Shown piece after piece: positions 34,788 through 45,017 of a DNA stretch of 64,000 nt. Position 1 is the stretch's first letter; each line of letters opens with the position of its first letter. This DNA is from Bombilactobacillus bombi (GTDB lineage Bacteria; Bacillota; Bacilli; Lactobacillales; Lactobacillaceae), in assembly GCF_003522965.1 (NCBI RefSeq), contig NZ_CP031513.1, positions 1,240,001-1,304,000 of the forward strand. The letters are read 5' to 3'. A program made the position numbers and the translations under genes. The notes under the pieces are model-generated. The model was given only the letters and a program-made list of their open reading frames with translations. It searched no databases and was not told where the DNA came from.

Positions 34788-35738
34788 ATGACTAATTTAA
34801 ATTATCGCCAACAATTAGCTGACATTGCCCGTGATTATTATTTATCACAGGCAACTATTACCGAAATTTCTGAAAAATACCATCTCAGTCGTTATCTGAT
34901 TACTAAAAGCCTTTCTGAAGCAATAGATAACGGAATTGTACAAATTTTAATACAAGATCCAATCAATCGAAATCTGGAATTAGAGGCTAGATTTAAAAAG
35001 CTCTTTACTATTAAAAATGTCTATATTATCAAAGATGCCGACTCTTTCAACGACAATAGTGATAATATTATTGCTTTTGCTGCTCAAATTATTCAAGAAC
35101 TGATTAGCGACAGCAAGATAGTAGCTGTTACCTGGGGACAAACTGTTCTTAATATTATTAATCATTTTCAAGTTCAAGCTCAAGAAAATTTACTATTCAT
35201 TCCTTTGACAGGAGCCAATTTAAAAACCGATTCTCCTGCCGGTTCAACTCCGGTCGTTCAACGTGCTGCTGCCAAATTTGGTGCCCACTATCAAACATTG
35301 CCAGCCCCCTTATATATTATGAATGATCAAGTGCGCCAACAATTAGCAGAAGAAGCTGCCATTGCGCCAGTTTTTGAGAAAATGAATCAAGCAGATTTAC
35401 TATTTACAGGGTTAGGAACTTGGGCTTCTATTGAATCCATTCCCCTTTGGCAACAACAAAAAAAGCAAATTTTAGCAGGTTTGCAATCACAGCAAGTTGC
35501 TGGATTACTGTATGGTCGACCTTTTGATTGTGATGGCAATATCTTAAATACTAAACATGATAAACTTTTCGGCGCCTCTTTAAATACTATTTTACAAATA
35601 CCAATACGAATTGGTATTGTCAAAAGCAAGTTTAAAAGTGCTGCTCTTCTGGGTGCTTTACGCGGTTGTTTATTAACTGATGTAATCATGACTGAATCAG
35701 TGGCCCAACGTGTACTTTTAGATAATAAAGTTAAATAA
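34788..35738 (+). CDS. citI: CitI-type SorC/DeoR-family regulator of citrate metabolism
   Basis: 316 residues. An N-terminal helix-turn-helix (ITEISEKYHLSRYLITKSL, residues 23-41) is followed by a sugar-binding-like domain with AVTWGQTVLNI, IPLTGANLKTDSPAGSTPVV and LFTGLGTW, as in SorC-family effector domains. CitI activates the citrate genes in the presence of citrate in Weissella and Leuconostoc. It is divergent from citM with paired operator candidates in between, exactly that arrangement. AAGGAGAA precedes its ATG. Its 3' end overlaps the convergent hydrolase gene by 8 bases. Confidence 0.88.
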   Translation: MTNLNYRQQLADIARDYYLSQATITEISEKYHLSRYLITKSLSEAIDNGIVQILIQDPINRNLELEARFKKLFTIKNVYIIKDADSFNDNSDNIIAFAAQIIQELISDSKIVAVTWGQTVLNIINHFQVQAQENLLFIPLTGANLKTDSPAGSTPVVQRAAAKFGAHYQTLPAPLYIMNDQVRQQLAEEAAIAPVFEKMNQADLLFTGLGTWASIESIPLWQQQKKQILAGLQSQQVAGLLYGRPFDCDGNILNTKHDKLFGASLNTILQIPIRIGIVKSKFKSAALLGALRGCLLTDVIMTESVAQRVLLDNKVK

Positions 35739-36516
35739 GACCTATTAAAAATTTGTCCAAAATCTGATTAAATACTTGCGCTTGTTCTGCCATCGGCAAG
35801 TGACCTGCTTGGGCAATTACTTGTGCTTGTCCATGAGGAGCTAATTGGGCCGTCTTTTGTGCAAAATGACAATCAAAAAAAGGAGACCTTTGACCAGCAA
35901 CTACTAATAATGGAATGTTCAAATTACAAATTATATCCCGCCAATCTTGGCTTGCATGATCCAATAATAATGAATAGTTTAAATGACTATCATAAGGCAC
36001 CTGTTGTTGTAATTTTTTATTTTGATAATAAATTTTGTCAGGCAAGTTTTGATAAGTAGCCCGACCAAACGGTTGCTGCAAATAACTCGCAAAATTAGTT
36101 ACAGTTAAATCTTTAAAACCATAAGGCCAATTTTTTGTATTAATCATTTTGGGACTCTGATCAATATCCACTACTGCCTGCAAGTTTTGTGTTCCAAAAA
36201 TACTAATGTAGCTAAACCAAGTCGCAGCACCCATTGAATTACCAATTCCAATGACATTTTCTAATTGCAAATACAATAATAGCTCATATACATCAGCAGC
36301 ATGACGGCTAATACGCAATCCCTTAGCAGTATGTTCAGATAATCCCTGATTACGCGCATCAATAGTAATTACACGATAGTCATGTTGTAATAAAAATTCT
36401 TGGGTTAATTGCCAAACCGTGCTATAACTACCCAAACCAGCTAATAATACAACCGGTTGACCGGCGCCCATATCTTGATAACTAATACGAACTTGATCTG
36501 TTGTTAAAAAGTTCAT
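35731..36516 (-). CDS. Alpha/beta hydrolase
   Basis: 261 residues. LLAGLGSYSTVW provides the oxyanion region, IGNSMGAATWF carries the nucleophilic serine (G-N-S-M-G), and VIAQAGHLPMAEQ holds the catalytic histidine. This is a typical small esterase/thioesterase-like hydrolase with no signal peptide. It sits between citI and the antiporter gene on the minus strand, 35 bases from the latter, and might be carried along in that operon. Substrate unknown; no link to citrate use is visible. Confidence 0.75.
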   Translation of the reverse strand: MNFLTTDQVRISYQDMGAGQPVVLLAGLGSYSTVWQLTQEFLLQHDYRVITIDARNQGLSEHTAKGLRISRHAADVYELLLYLQLENVIGIGNSMGAATWFSYISIFGTQNLQAVVDIDQSPKMINTKNWPYGFKDLTVTNFASYLQQPFGRATYQNLPDKIYYQNKKLQQQVPYDSHLNYSLLLDHASQDWRDIICNLNIPLLVVAGQRSPFFDCHFAQKTAQLAPHGQAQVIAQAGHLPMAEQAQVFNQILDKFLIGLI

Positions 36517-36551
36517 TTAATAACCTTCTTTTTAATCTGATAAAATTAATT

Positions 36552-37970
36552 TTACCAGATACCAATAATTTTCATCCAGAAGGTTCCTAGAACTCCCCAT
36601 ACAAACAAATAGAAGAAAGCTAAAATAAAGTTATACTTCCACCAGCTACTTTGATCAACATAACCTGTACCAAAAAGAACAGACGCTGGGCCGTTAGCAT
36701 AATGCGTCGTAGAAGAAAAGATTGCTCCTGTAAATCCTAACAACATCGCAGCTAAAACTGGAGGTGCACCAGCAGAAATTGCTACACCTAATAAAGCCCC
36801 GTACATCGCGGAAACATGAGCTGTTCCACTAGCAAATAAATAGTGACTGTAAAAGTAAAAAATTACTAAAATAGCCAAAACAATACCCCAACTGACACCA
36901 TTTAAGGCACCACCAATAGATTTTGATAACCAGGGAATAAAACCTAATTTATTTAATTCATTAGCCATAAAAATTAAAATCGAAAACCAAACTAAGGTAT
37001 TCCAAGCACCTGTTTCTTGAAGAATATCCTTAACTGTTAAAACACCACAAATTAATAAGACAGATACTGCCATAAAGGCTACTAATGAGGCTTCCATATT
37101 GATAAAACTGGATAGCATCCACAAAATCAAGGCCATAATAAATACTGCAGCCATAATCTTTTCTGGAAAAGTAACTTTACCAAGTTTAGCTAATTCCGTT
37201 TCAGCCCATTCTTTAGCATTTGGGGTGTCTTTAATTTCTGGAGGATACATTTTGTAAATTAACCATGGAACAACAATCAAACTGATCAATCCAGGCAACA
37301 AAGCAGCCATGAACCAACTCATCCAAGATAGATTAACATGTAAACTCTTAGCTAAAGCAACTGCTACTAAGTTAGGAGCCATTGCAGTCATGAACATCCC
37401 ACTAGTAATTAAATCACCGTGATATTCAGCAAAAACCAAGAAAGAACCAATTTTACGTTCGGTACCATCACCTACCTTAGATCCATAAGTTTCGGCTAAA
37501 GATTGAATAATGGGATAAACAATTCCCCCTGCACGTGCTGTATTACTGGGCGTTGCTGGTGAAGTTAATAAATCAACTCCAATTAAAGAATATGCTAATC
37601 CTAAAGTCTTTTTACCGAATAAACGAACAAAGTGTAATGCTACACGCCGTCCAAGACCAGTATTAATAAAGCCCCGGGACATAAAATAAGCCATCGCAAT
37701 CATCCATACTGTTCCGTTACCAAAACTAGACATAGCGACATCCATAGGAACAATCCCTAATAAAACGGTAAGCGTAATGCCAATAATTGCTACACCAGCA
37801 ATGGGTAAGGGCTGTGTAATACAACCAATAATTGTGGCTACAAAAATTGCCAGAATATGCCATGCTGCAGGTGTTACTCCCACTGGACACCAAGGGGTAG
37901 TAAACCAAATAAGCAAGCCAATTACTAGCGGCCAGATAAATTTAGAATATTTAACTTTATTCAGTTTCAT
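36552..37970 (-). CDS. citT: DASS-family anion transporter (citrate/succinate antiporter type)
   Basis: 472 residues with about 12-14 membrane segments. LLTSPATPSNTARAGGIVYPI near residue 135 (quoted in part as SPATPSNTARAGG) is the hallmark of the CitT/SoDiT1 branch of the divalent-anion:sodium family, and a second signature SSTTHYANGPASV appears near the C-terminus. CitT exchanges external citrate for internal succinate. Placement as the last gene after fumarase, fumarate reductase and malate dehydrogenase fits that exchange. Malate, fumarate or oxoglutarate exchange remains possible. Confidence 0.83.
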   Translation of the reverse strand: MKLNKVKYSKFIWPLVIGLLIWFTTPWCPVGVTPAAWHILAIFVATIIGCITQPLPIAGVAIIGITLTVLLGIVPMDVAMSSFGNGTVWMIAMAYFMSRGFINTGLGRRVALHFVRLFGKKTLGLAYSLIGVDLLTSPATPSNTARAGGIVYPIIQSLAETYGSKVGDGTERKIGSFLVFAEYHGDLITSGMFMTAMAPNLVAVALAKSLHVNLSWMSWFMAALLPGLISLIVVPWLIYKMYPPEIKDTPNAKEWAETELAKLGKVTFPEKIMAAVFIMALILWMLSSFINMEASLVAFMAVSVLLICGVLTVKDILQETGAWNTLVWFSILIFMANELNKLGFIPWLSKSIGGALNGVSWGIVLAILVIFYFYSHYLFASGTAHVSAMYGALLGVAISAGAPPVLAAMLLGFTGAIFSSTTHYANGPASVLFGTGYVDQSSWWKYNFILAFFYLFVWGVLGTFWMKIIGIW

Positions 37971-37991
37971 GAGATTTCTCCTTCTCTCGAT

Positions 37992-38918
37992 TTAAATCTG
38001 TTCTAAAATTGCTGCTAGTTGGGTGGCTGAAATTTTCATTTTTTTCAGCTCATCTTGGGATAATGGGGTTGCAATAACTTGAGCAATACCTTCATTATTA
38101 ATGATTGCAGGTGAACCCAAATACATATCATATAGTCCATACTCACCATTTAGAGGAGCTGATATCGGCACAACTAAATTTTGATTATCTAAAATTGCTT
38201 GACAAATTTGAGCTAAGCAACGTGCTACTCCATAAAAAGTCGCACCCTTGTTTTGAATAATATAACCGCCCTTACTACGTACTTGTTGCTCTAATTCTTC
38301 TTTATCAGTCTCAGCTAAGGTTATTAATTCAGCTAATGGTCGACCTAAAACAGTCGTTTCTTCAAAATTAACAAAAGAACTGTCACCATGTTCACCTAGT
38401 ACGTAGCTATTAATATCATTAACAGCAACATTTAATTTTTGAGCTAATGCGACTTTTAAACGAGCTGTATCTAAAGAAGTTCCAGTTCCAATCACTTTAT
38501 TCTTCGGAAATCCAGATAACTTTTGTGTTAAGGTGGTCAGAATATCCACAGGATTACTAGAAACTACAAAACAGCCTTGAAACCCACTTGCAACAATGGG
38601 TTCGACAATTGATTTTAAAATCTGGTAATTTTTTTGTACTAAATCCAGCCGACTTTCTCCAGGTTTGCGTGGAACTCCGGCTGTTATCACAACAATAGCT
38701 GCATCTTGAGCATCAGAATATTCTCCAGCCGATATTTTAGTGTTACTTTCAAAGGGAATAATATCTTCTAAATCAGCTACATCTCCGTTAACATGATCTT
38801 TTTTGAGATCAGTAATAACTAATTCATCTACTTGACAATTTTGCAATAAAGAAAAAGCAAACGATGATCCTACCGCACCGTCACCTACTAATAATACTTT
38901 GCGTTGATTAATCTTCAT
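37992..38918 (-). CDS. Malate dehydrogenase with lactate-dehydrogenase-like backbone
   Basis: 308 residues. The backbone is that of bacterial L-lactate dehydrogenase: GDGAVGSS nucleotide loop, SSNPVDILT, D150/R153 in LDTARLK and catalytic H177 in GEHGDSS. The substrate-specificity position of the active-site loop reads VPRKPGESRLDLV: R84 replaces the glutamine (Q102 in the standard numbering) of lactate dehydrogenases. Arginine there is the classical determinant of oxaloacetate/malate recognition. With fumarase and fumarate reductase in the same operon, NADH-dependent reduction of oxaloacetate to malate is the expected reaction. A hydroxyacid dehydrogenase for another dicarboxylate is the alternative. 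Confidence 0.85.
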   Translation of the reverse strand: MKINQRKVLLVGDGAVGSSFAFSLLQNCQVDELVITDLKKDHVNGDVADLEDIIPFESNTKISAGEYSDAQDAAIVVITAGVPRKPGESRLDLVQKNYQILKSIVEPIVASGFQGCFVVSSNPVDILTTLTQKLSGFPKNKVIGTGTSLDTARLKVALAQKLNVAVNDINSYVLGEHGDSSFVNFEETTVLGRPLAELITLAETDKEELEQQVRSKGGYIIQNKGATFYGVARCLAQICQAILDNQNLVVPISAPLNGEYGLYDMYLGSPAIINNEGIAQVIATPLSQDELKKMKISATQLAAILEQI

Positions 38919-40318
38919 TACTTATCCCCTTTTTGCAGATATTTGAAAACTTGTTGTCCTGCTTGCCGCCCAAAAATAATGGTTTCAGCGATTGAATTGC
39001 CACCGATACGGTTATTACCATGTAGCCCACCTGCTACTTCACCTGCAGCATATAGGCCAGGAATTACTTCGCCCTTTTGACTCATTACTTGAGTGTTAGC
39101 ATTAATTGCAATTCCGCCCATTGTATAATGCACTGCTGGCGCAATGTGAATTGAATAATATGGTGCTTGTGTTAATTGCCGCTCCATTCCAGTACTTCGC
39201 TGATATTCGTTATCTTGGTGCTTTTGAACAGCTTGATTCCAAGTTTGAATGGTCTGCTCCAAGATATCGGCCGCAAAATTATTTTGTTGAGCTAAATCAA
39301 CTAAGCTTTGGCCAGTTTTTACTAAGCCGATGTGATCATAAAACTCAATAGCTTTCACACGTTCACGTACACTTTGGTCAAAAATTAAAGTAGCACCATT
39401 TTCTTTCAAATTATTAATAGCAGCAGTAACGTTTTTACGTGTATCTAATTCATTAACAAATCGTTCACCGTTTTTATTAACTAAAATGGCTCCTTCGCCA
39501 CGCACCGCTTCTCCGATTAAATATGGATGTTCACCATCTTGTTGAACCGTTGGGTGAACCTGAATTTGATCCATATCTACTAGTTGAGCTCCTATAGCTG
39601 CGGCTAATTCAATACCATCCCCCACAGCTCCTGGTTGGTTAGTAGTCTTTAAATCAGCTAAATCAGGGCGATATTTTTTAATTAATTTTTGACCAGCACC
39701 AAATCCACCTGTAGCTAAAATGACTGCTGGCGCCAAAATGGTTTTACTTTGCCCATCAATTTGTGCTTGAACCCCTTTAACATGCCCATCTTCTTGTAAT
39801 ATTTGCGTCACTTTTATATCGGTAAATAATGGTAAGTGCGCTTGATCTATTTGTTTGAGCAATTCAGTCACTAAAAATCCACCGATAGGAGCCATCGAAG
39901 CTGGACGATGGGTCCGCATTACCTTCATGCCGCCAGTAATTGTCAAATCATCTAAATGAATATCATGAGCTGCCAACCAATCAATAGCCAACGCGCTATG
40001 TTCTGTAAAATAATGTAATAAAGCGGGATTATTTTGTTGACCGCCACCTTGATAAACATCATCATAAAAATCTTGATAGCTATCAACTATCTGATGATTT
40101 AACTGCACCATAGTTTCTGCAGCATTCATTCCTGACGAAGCTTTCGTAGTATTGCCACCAATTTTGGGCATTTTTTCTAAGATTACTGGTTTTAATCCTA
40201 GTTCATGTGCTTGCAAAGCACTAGTTAAACCAGTTCCACCTGAACCAATAATGATTACATCATATTGCTCTTGGAGTTGTTCTTTTGCAGTTGCTTGAAA
40301 AATAAATTTTTCTGTCAT
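38918..40318 (-). CDS. Soluble fumarate reductase flavoprotein (flavocytochrome c-type)
   Basis: 466 residues. FAD-binding IIIGSGGTGLTSALQA near residue 22, GGNTTKASSGMNAAET, the active-site EAVRGEGAILVNKNGERFVNEL followed by DTRKNV with the catalytic arginine, HYTMGGI and GNNRIGGNSIAET are all present. Histidine and arginine in the last two motifs bind fumarate carboxylates in Shewanella FccA, so this one should be a true fumarate reductase. It has no heme, FMN-bind domain or signal peptide, so it is cytoplasmic and must take electrons from a soluble donor. Its ATG overlaps nothing but touches the fumarase gene (10-base gap). Confidence 0.88.
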   Translation of the reverse strand: MTEKFIFQATAKEQLQEQYDVIIIGSGGTGLTSALQAHELGLKPVILEKMPKIGGNTTKASSGMNAAETMVQLNHQIVDSYQDFYDDVYQGGGQQNNPALLHYFTEHSALAIDWLAAHDIHLDDLTITGGMKVMRTHRPASMAPIGGFLVTELLKQIDQAHLPLFTDIKVTQILQEDGHVKGVQAQIDGQSKTILAPAVILATGGFGAGQKLIKKYRPDLADLKTTNQPGAVGDGIELAAAIGAQLVDMDQIQVHPTVQQDGEHPYLIGEAVRGEGAILVNKNGERFVNELDTRKNVTAAINNLKENGATLIFDQSVRERVKAIEFYDHIGLVKTGQSLVDLAQQNNFAADILEQTIQTWNQAVQKHQDNEYQRSTGMERQLTQAPYYSIHIAPAVHYTMGGIAINANTQVMSQKGEVIPGLYAAGEVAGGLHGNNRIGGNSIAETIIFGRQAGQQVFKYLQKGDK

Positions 40319-40328
40319 GTTTTACCTC

Positions 40329-41714
40329 TTAGTTTTGATCGATATTTGTCATATTGATTGGCACAACCCATTTATCAAATTGCTCGGAAGTTACTTTGCC
40401 TGATTTGACAGCAGCTTCTTTTAGTGTGGTTCCAGCTTTTTGAGCCTGTTGAGCAATCTTAGCACTATCATGATAACCAATATGTGGTGATAAAGCAGTA
40501 ACCGTCATTAGAGATTTATCAACTAATTCTTGCATTCGTTCTTCATTGACCGTCATGCCGGAAATCATCTTATCGGCAAAGCCCATCATTGTTCCACTCA
40601 ATAATTGAGCTGATTCTAAAAAGGCATCAATTAAAACTGGCTTATAAACATTCATTTCAAAGTTGCCTTGGCTCGAAGCTAAATCCACTACCACATCGTT
40701 ACCCATAACTCGAACAGCAGCCATAGTAATTGCTTCTGCTTGGGTCGGATTAACTTTTCCAGGCATAATTGAAGATCCTGGTTCATTAGCTGGAATATTC
40801 AATTCATTATAGCCAGCACGCGGACCGCTGCCTAAGAATCGCACATCATTAGCAATTTTCATTAAATCAGCAGCCAAAGTTTTCATTGCTCCATGGACAA
40901 CATTCAAGCCTGAATGTGCTGCCAAACCATAAAATTTATTAGTCTTGGCAGTAAATTCAATATCGTATAATTGACTCATTTTATCGGCAATTAAGTCAGC
41001 AAAATGAGGAGCAGCATTTAAACCAGTACCAACAGCAGTTCCTCCCATTGCTAATTCATTCAAAGTAGGAGCTAGCTGTTGCAAATAACTCAAATCATGT
41101 TCAATCATGCTGACCCAGCCACTCACTTCTTGCCCAAAAGTCAACGGAGTTGCATCTTGTAAATGAGTACGACCAATTTTTACTACATGCCAATATTGTT
41201 CTTGTTTCTTTTTTAATTCGGCAATTAAATGTTGTGCTGCTTTTTCTAAATCACGGACTGCTACAGCTGCAGTAATATTCATTGCAGTTGGAAAAATATC
41301 ATTAGAACTTTGACCATGATTAACATCATCATTAGGTAAAATTTCTAAATCAGAATTAATTTGACCGGCCATATGAGCCACTACTTCATTGACATTCATA
41401 TTAGTTTGCGTTCCTGACCCAGTTTGATAAACAACCAATGGAAAGTCCTTGCGCAATTGGTCATCGTTTAAAGCTAATAATTGATCAATAGCTTCGACAA
41501 TTAAATCTGCTTTTTCTGCAGCAATTGCTTTTTCATTTTTGTTAGCAATTGCGGCTGCTTTTTTAATTTGTAACAAAACTTTGATAATTTCTAAAGGCAT
41601 TTTACTGCCTGTTTGAAAGTTATTACGACTACGTTCAGTTTGGGCACCCCATAATGCGGTATCCGGAATCTTAACTGGTCCTAAAGTATCCTCTTCAATA
41701 CGATATTCTGCCAT
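40329..41714 (-). CDS. fumC: Fumarate hydratase class II
   Basis: 461 residues. Motifs in order are TERSRNNFQTG, GSGTQTNMNVNEV, DDVNHGQSSNDIFPTAM, GRTHLQDATPLT, MGGTAVGTGLN and the superfamily signature GSSIMPGKVNPT, with the catalytic serine in that loop. It converts malate to fumarate here, the middle step between the malate dehydrogenase and fumarate reductase encoded downstream. It opens the four-gene operon, with GGAGG before its ATG and a cre-like site upstream. Confidence 0.95.
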   Translation of the reverse strand: MAEYRIEEDTLGPVKIPDTALWGAQTERSRNNFQTGSKMPLEIIKVLLQIKKAAAIANKNEKAIAAEKADLIVEAIDQLLALNDDQLRKDFPLVVYQTGSGTQTNMNVNEVVAHMAGQINSDLEILPNDDVNHGQSSNDIFPTAMNITAAVAVRDLEKAAQHLIAELKKKQEQYWHVVKIGRTHLQDATPLTFGQEVSGWVSMIEHDLSYLQQLAPTLNELAMGGTAVGTGLNAAPHFADLIADKMSQLYDIEFTAKTNKFYGLAAHSGLNVVHGAMKTLAADLMKIANDVRFLGSGPRAGYNELNIPANEPGSSIMPGKVNPTQAEAITMAAVRVMGNDVVVDLASSQGNFEMNVYKPVLIDAFLESAQLLSGTMMGFADKMISGMTVNEERMQELVDKSLMTVTALSPHIGYHDSAKIAQQAQKAGTTLKEAAVKSGKVTSEQFDKWVVPINMTNIDQN

Positions 41715-41742
41715 GATTACAACCTCCAGATGATTTTATATT

Positions 41743-41758
41743 ATGCAATCGTTACCAT
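41743..41758. promoter_or_regulatory. Possible cre site upstream of fumC
   Basis: Read on the minus strand, ATGGTAACGATTGCAT matches the CcpA consensus WTGNAARCGNWWWCAW at all but two positions, about 30 bases ahead of the fumC start. It suggests carbon catabolite control of succinate formation. Confidence 0.35.
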
Positions 41759-41918
41759 TTGATTGCCAATTTAAATATATTATTCACAATAGTTTATAGT
41801 CAAACTTTGTGAAAGCAATAACTTTTATTTATAAACGTGTAATAAGCCTAATGTTTGTTAAAATTAAAACAGATAGCATTGTATTTGAGAATTTATTTTT
41901 ATTGTGGAGGTTATTTTG

Positions 41919-42578
41919 ATGAAATATACAATTTATATGTTGCGCCATGGACAAACCTGGTTTAACCGTTACAACAAAATGCAGGGTTGGTCGGATAGTC
42001 CCCTAACTCCTGCTGGTGAAGAAGTGGCTCGCCAAGCTGCCCAAAGGCTAAGCAATGTTGCGTTTGCAGCAGCTTTTTCTTCCGATGCTCGTCGAGCGAT
42101 TGATACCTGCAAAATTATTACAGACGCTAATATTAATAAAGAACATTTGCATCCTACCAAGTTGATTAATTTTCGAGAGCAATTTTACGGTTATTTTGAA
42201 GGTATGAATTCCACTGAAGCTTGGTATATGACTTTAAAACCTCATGGACTAACTAGTTTTCAAGAAGCATCTAAAAAAGTTGGATTAGATAAAGCTAAAG
42301 ATTATATGAAAGCTGCTGATCCCTTCCATGACGCTGAAAATGCTGCCGAATATTGGGAACGCATCAATACGGGGTTTGAATATTTAGATGGTATCGCTCA
42401 TGAAAATGATAAAATTTTATTGGTCAGCCACGGAACTACAATTCAATCAATATCAATGAAATACGGTGATGGCACTTTTGTAGTCAATGCTGGGCCCGCT
42501 AACTCTAGCTTAACTACTGTTGTTCGAAATCAAGGTCAAACAATTGTAACTGATTACGCTCGAAAACTGGTTGACTAG
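41919..42578 (+). CDS. Histidine phosphatase (phosphoglycerate mutase-like)
   Basis: 219 residues. YMLRHGQTWFNRYNKMQGWSDSPLTPAG carries the phosphorylated histidine in LRHGQT; the second catalytic histidine is in LLVSHGTTI. The length and WSDSPLT pattern fit broad-specificity phosphatases of the superfamily, not glycolytic PGAM. ATG 41919 is chosen because GGAGG lies 8 bases upstream. It precedes the ApbE gene by 8 bases and reads divergently from the citrate/succinate operon. Substrate unknown. Confidence 0.8.
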   Translation: MKYTIYMLRHGQTWFNRYNKMQGWSDSPLTPAGEEVARQAAQRLSNVAFAAAFSSDARRAIDTCKIITDANINKEHLHPTKLINFREQFYGYFEGMNSTEAWYMTLKPHGLTSFQEASKKVGLDKAKDYMKAADPFHDAENAAEYWERINTGFEYLDGIAHENDKILLVSHGTTIQSISMKYGDGTFVVNAGPANSSLTTVVRNQGQTIVTDYARKLVD

Positions 42579-42586
42579 AAATAGCT

Positions 42587-43543
42587 ATGAATAGAATTCA
42601 AAAAAGTTATTACAACTTAGGAACTTTGATTAATCTCACACTCTTTGGCAATCCAGATTTACAAGAATTGGAGCAGTCCCACAATTTAATTGCTCATTAT
42701 GAAGATTTATTCACCGTTAATCGTTCTCACTCGGAAGTAATGCAAATCAACCAAGCTGCCGGTCAACATCCTGTTGTTGTTAGTGATGCAGTTTACAGTT
42801 TGGTCAAACAAGCGATTTTATTAAGTCAAGAAAATTTTGGATTTAATGCTTTAATTGGACCATTAGTTAAACTATGGAAAATTGGTTTTGACGATGCCCA
42901 AGTACCATCTGAATCGCAAATCTCACAATGCTTACAACTAATTAATCCCTGGGATTGTGAACTGGATGATGATAAATTAACTGTTTATTTAAAAAGGGCT
43001 AACATGCAATTAGATTTAGGAGCAATCGCTAAAGGATATATTGCCGATCGTATTCATGACTATTGGCAAGCCTTAGGAAAACTCGCTGGAATAATTGATC
43101 TGGGTGGCAACTTATTATTAATGGGTAATTCTCCACTTCATGATAATCAACAGTGGTCAATTGGTATCCAAAGTCCACAATCCCAACACAGAAAGTCGAT
43201 TGCAGCTATTAACTGGGGCCCTTGCTCAGTAGTAACTAGTGGTATTTATGAACGGTATCTAGAAACTGCTAACAGTTATTATCATCATATTTTGAATCCC
43301 AAAACTGGTAAGCCCCTTAATAATAATCTAGCAAGTGTTACTATTTTTTCGAAACATTCAATTGATGGTGAAATCGAAACAGGGAGGCTTTTCTTTGCTG
43401 GAGGGCCTTTAGTGGGGTGGGCCAACAAACGATCAGATATCTACGGAGCTGTTTTTGTTACTAAAGACAAAAAAATCATCCTGCAAAAGCTCCCACAAAC
43501 TGCAGTCACTCTACTGGATGATCATTATGAACTTACTAATTCC

Positions 43544-43564
<21 letters not shown>
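42587..43564 (+). CDS. apbE: FAD:protein FMN transferase (ApbE family)
   Basis: 325 residues. N-terminal region with LFTVNRSHSEVMQIN; the flavin-transfer core LDLGAIAKGYIADRI, GIIDLGGNLLLMG and VTSGIYERYL; then YYHHILNPKTGKPL with the histidine and a metal-binding loop. ApbE links FMN covalently to a threonine or serine in FMN-bind domains. The window encodes one such target, the 814-residue reductase at 45577-48021 with DAISGATRTS near its end. No export signal or lipobox is seen, so the enzyme works in the cytoplasm, matching the cytoplasmic target. Confidence 0.9.
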
Positions 43565-44389
<825 letters not shown>

Positions 44390-44878
44390 TTAATCAATGG
44401 CTAAACGTTTTATAACTTCACTATAGTTAGGATACAAGTGTAAAAGCGTTGCCTTTTTCAAAAGTTCAAAATCCCTGTAATCGAATCCTGGAGATACCAC
44501 ACAACTAACTAAACCAAATGCATCATGCATTGATACTTCAGAAGCAAAAATTGTATTTTTAGGTACAGCAAATTGAAATTGCTCTCCATTTTTAATGTCT
44601 TTTCCTAATTTAACTTGATAGTAATTCCCCTCGGGTGCAATACAGTGAATAGTAACTGGAGACCCATCGTGAAAATACCAAATTTCATCATGGTTTAATC
44701 GGTGAAAGTGAGAACAATTTTTATCATCTAATAAAAAATAAATAGAAGTATAATAATAACGTTGATCTTGGCTAATACTATCTAAAAATTTCATCCCACT
44801 AGTATATACTTGGCGATACCAGCCTCCTTCTTGATGTGGTTCTAATTCCAATGCTGAAATATAATCTTGTTTGTTCAT
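44390..44878 (-). CDS. Cupin-fold protein (DUF985/cupin_5 family)
   Basis: 162 residues. The start LEPHQEGGWYRQVYTSG followed by YFLLDDKNCSHFHRLNHDEIWYFHDGSPVTIH matches the cupin_5 (DUF985) family with its HFH...E metal-site pattern. Function of the family is poorly known; a sugar-binding or isomerase role is suspected for some members. GGAAG with 8-base spacing selects the ATG at 44878 over one two codons earlier. It lies 24 bases before the SDR gene and probably shares its transcript. Confidence 0.78.
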   Translation of the reverse strand: MNKQDYISALELEPHQEGGWYRQVYTSGMKFLDSISQDQRYYYTSIYFLLDDKNCSHFHRLNHDEIWYFHDGSPVTIHCIAPEGNYYQVKLGKDIKNGEQFQFAVPKNTIFASEVSMHDAFGLVSCVVSPGFDYRDFELLKKATLLHLYPNYSEVIKRLAID

Positions 44879-44978
44879 ACACATGGCTTCCTTGTTTTAA
44901 TATTAACTACATTTTAATTTTTAAAGTTTCAATGCCATTTGTCAACTATTCTTTTAAAGAATTATTTTACGAATAACT

Positions 44979-45011
44979 AAAAAATGCTGAGTTCATTAAA
45001 CCCAGCATTTT
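44979..45011 (-). terminator. Terminator of the flavin-reductase operon
   Basis: Stem AAAATGCTGAGT with two mismatches closing on CAGCATTTT, followed on the minus strand by T residues, 7 bases after the stop of the 181-residue flavin reductase gene. Confidence 0.82.
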
Positions 45012-45017
45012 TATATA

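Noticed and set aside
37992-38918. Plain L-lactate dehydrogenase
   Set aside because: The specificity residue is arginine (R84) instead of glutamine and the operon context is malate-fumarate; malate dehydrogenase fits better.
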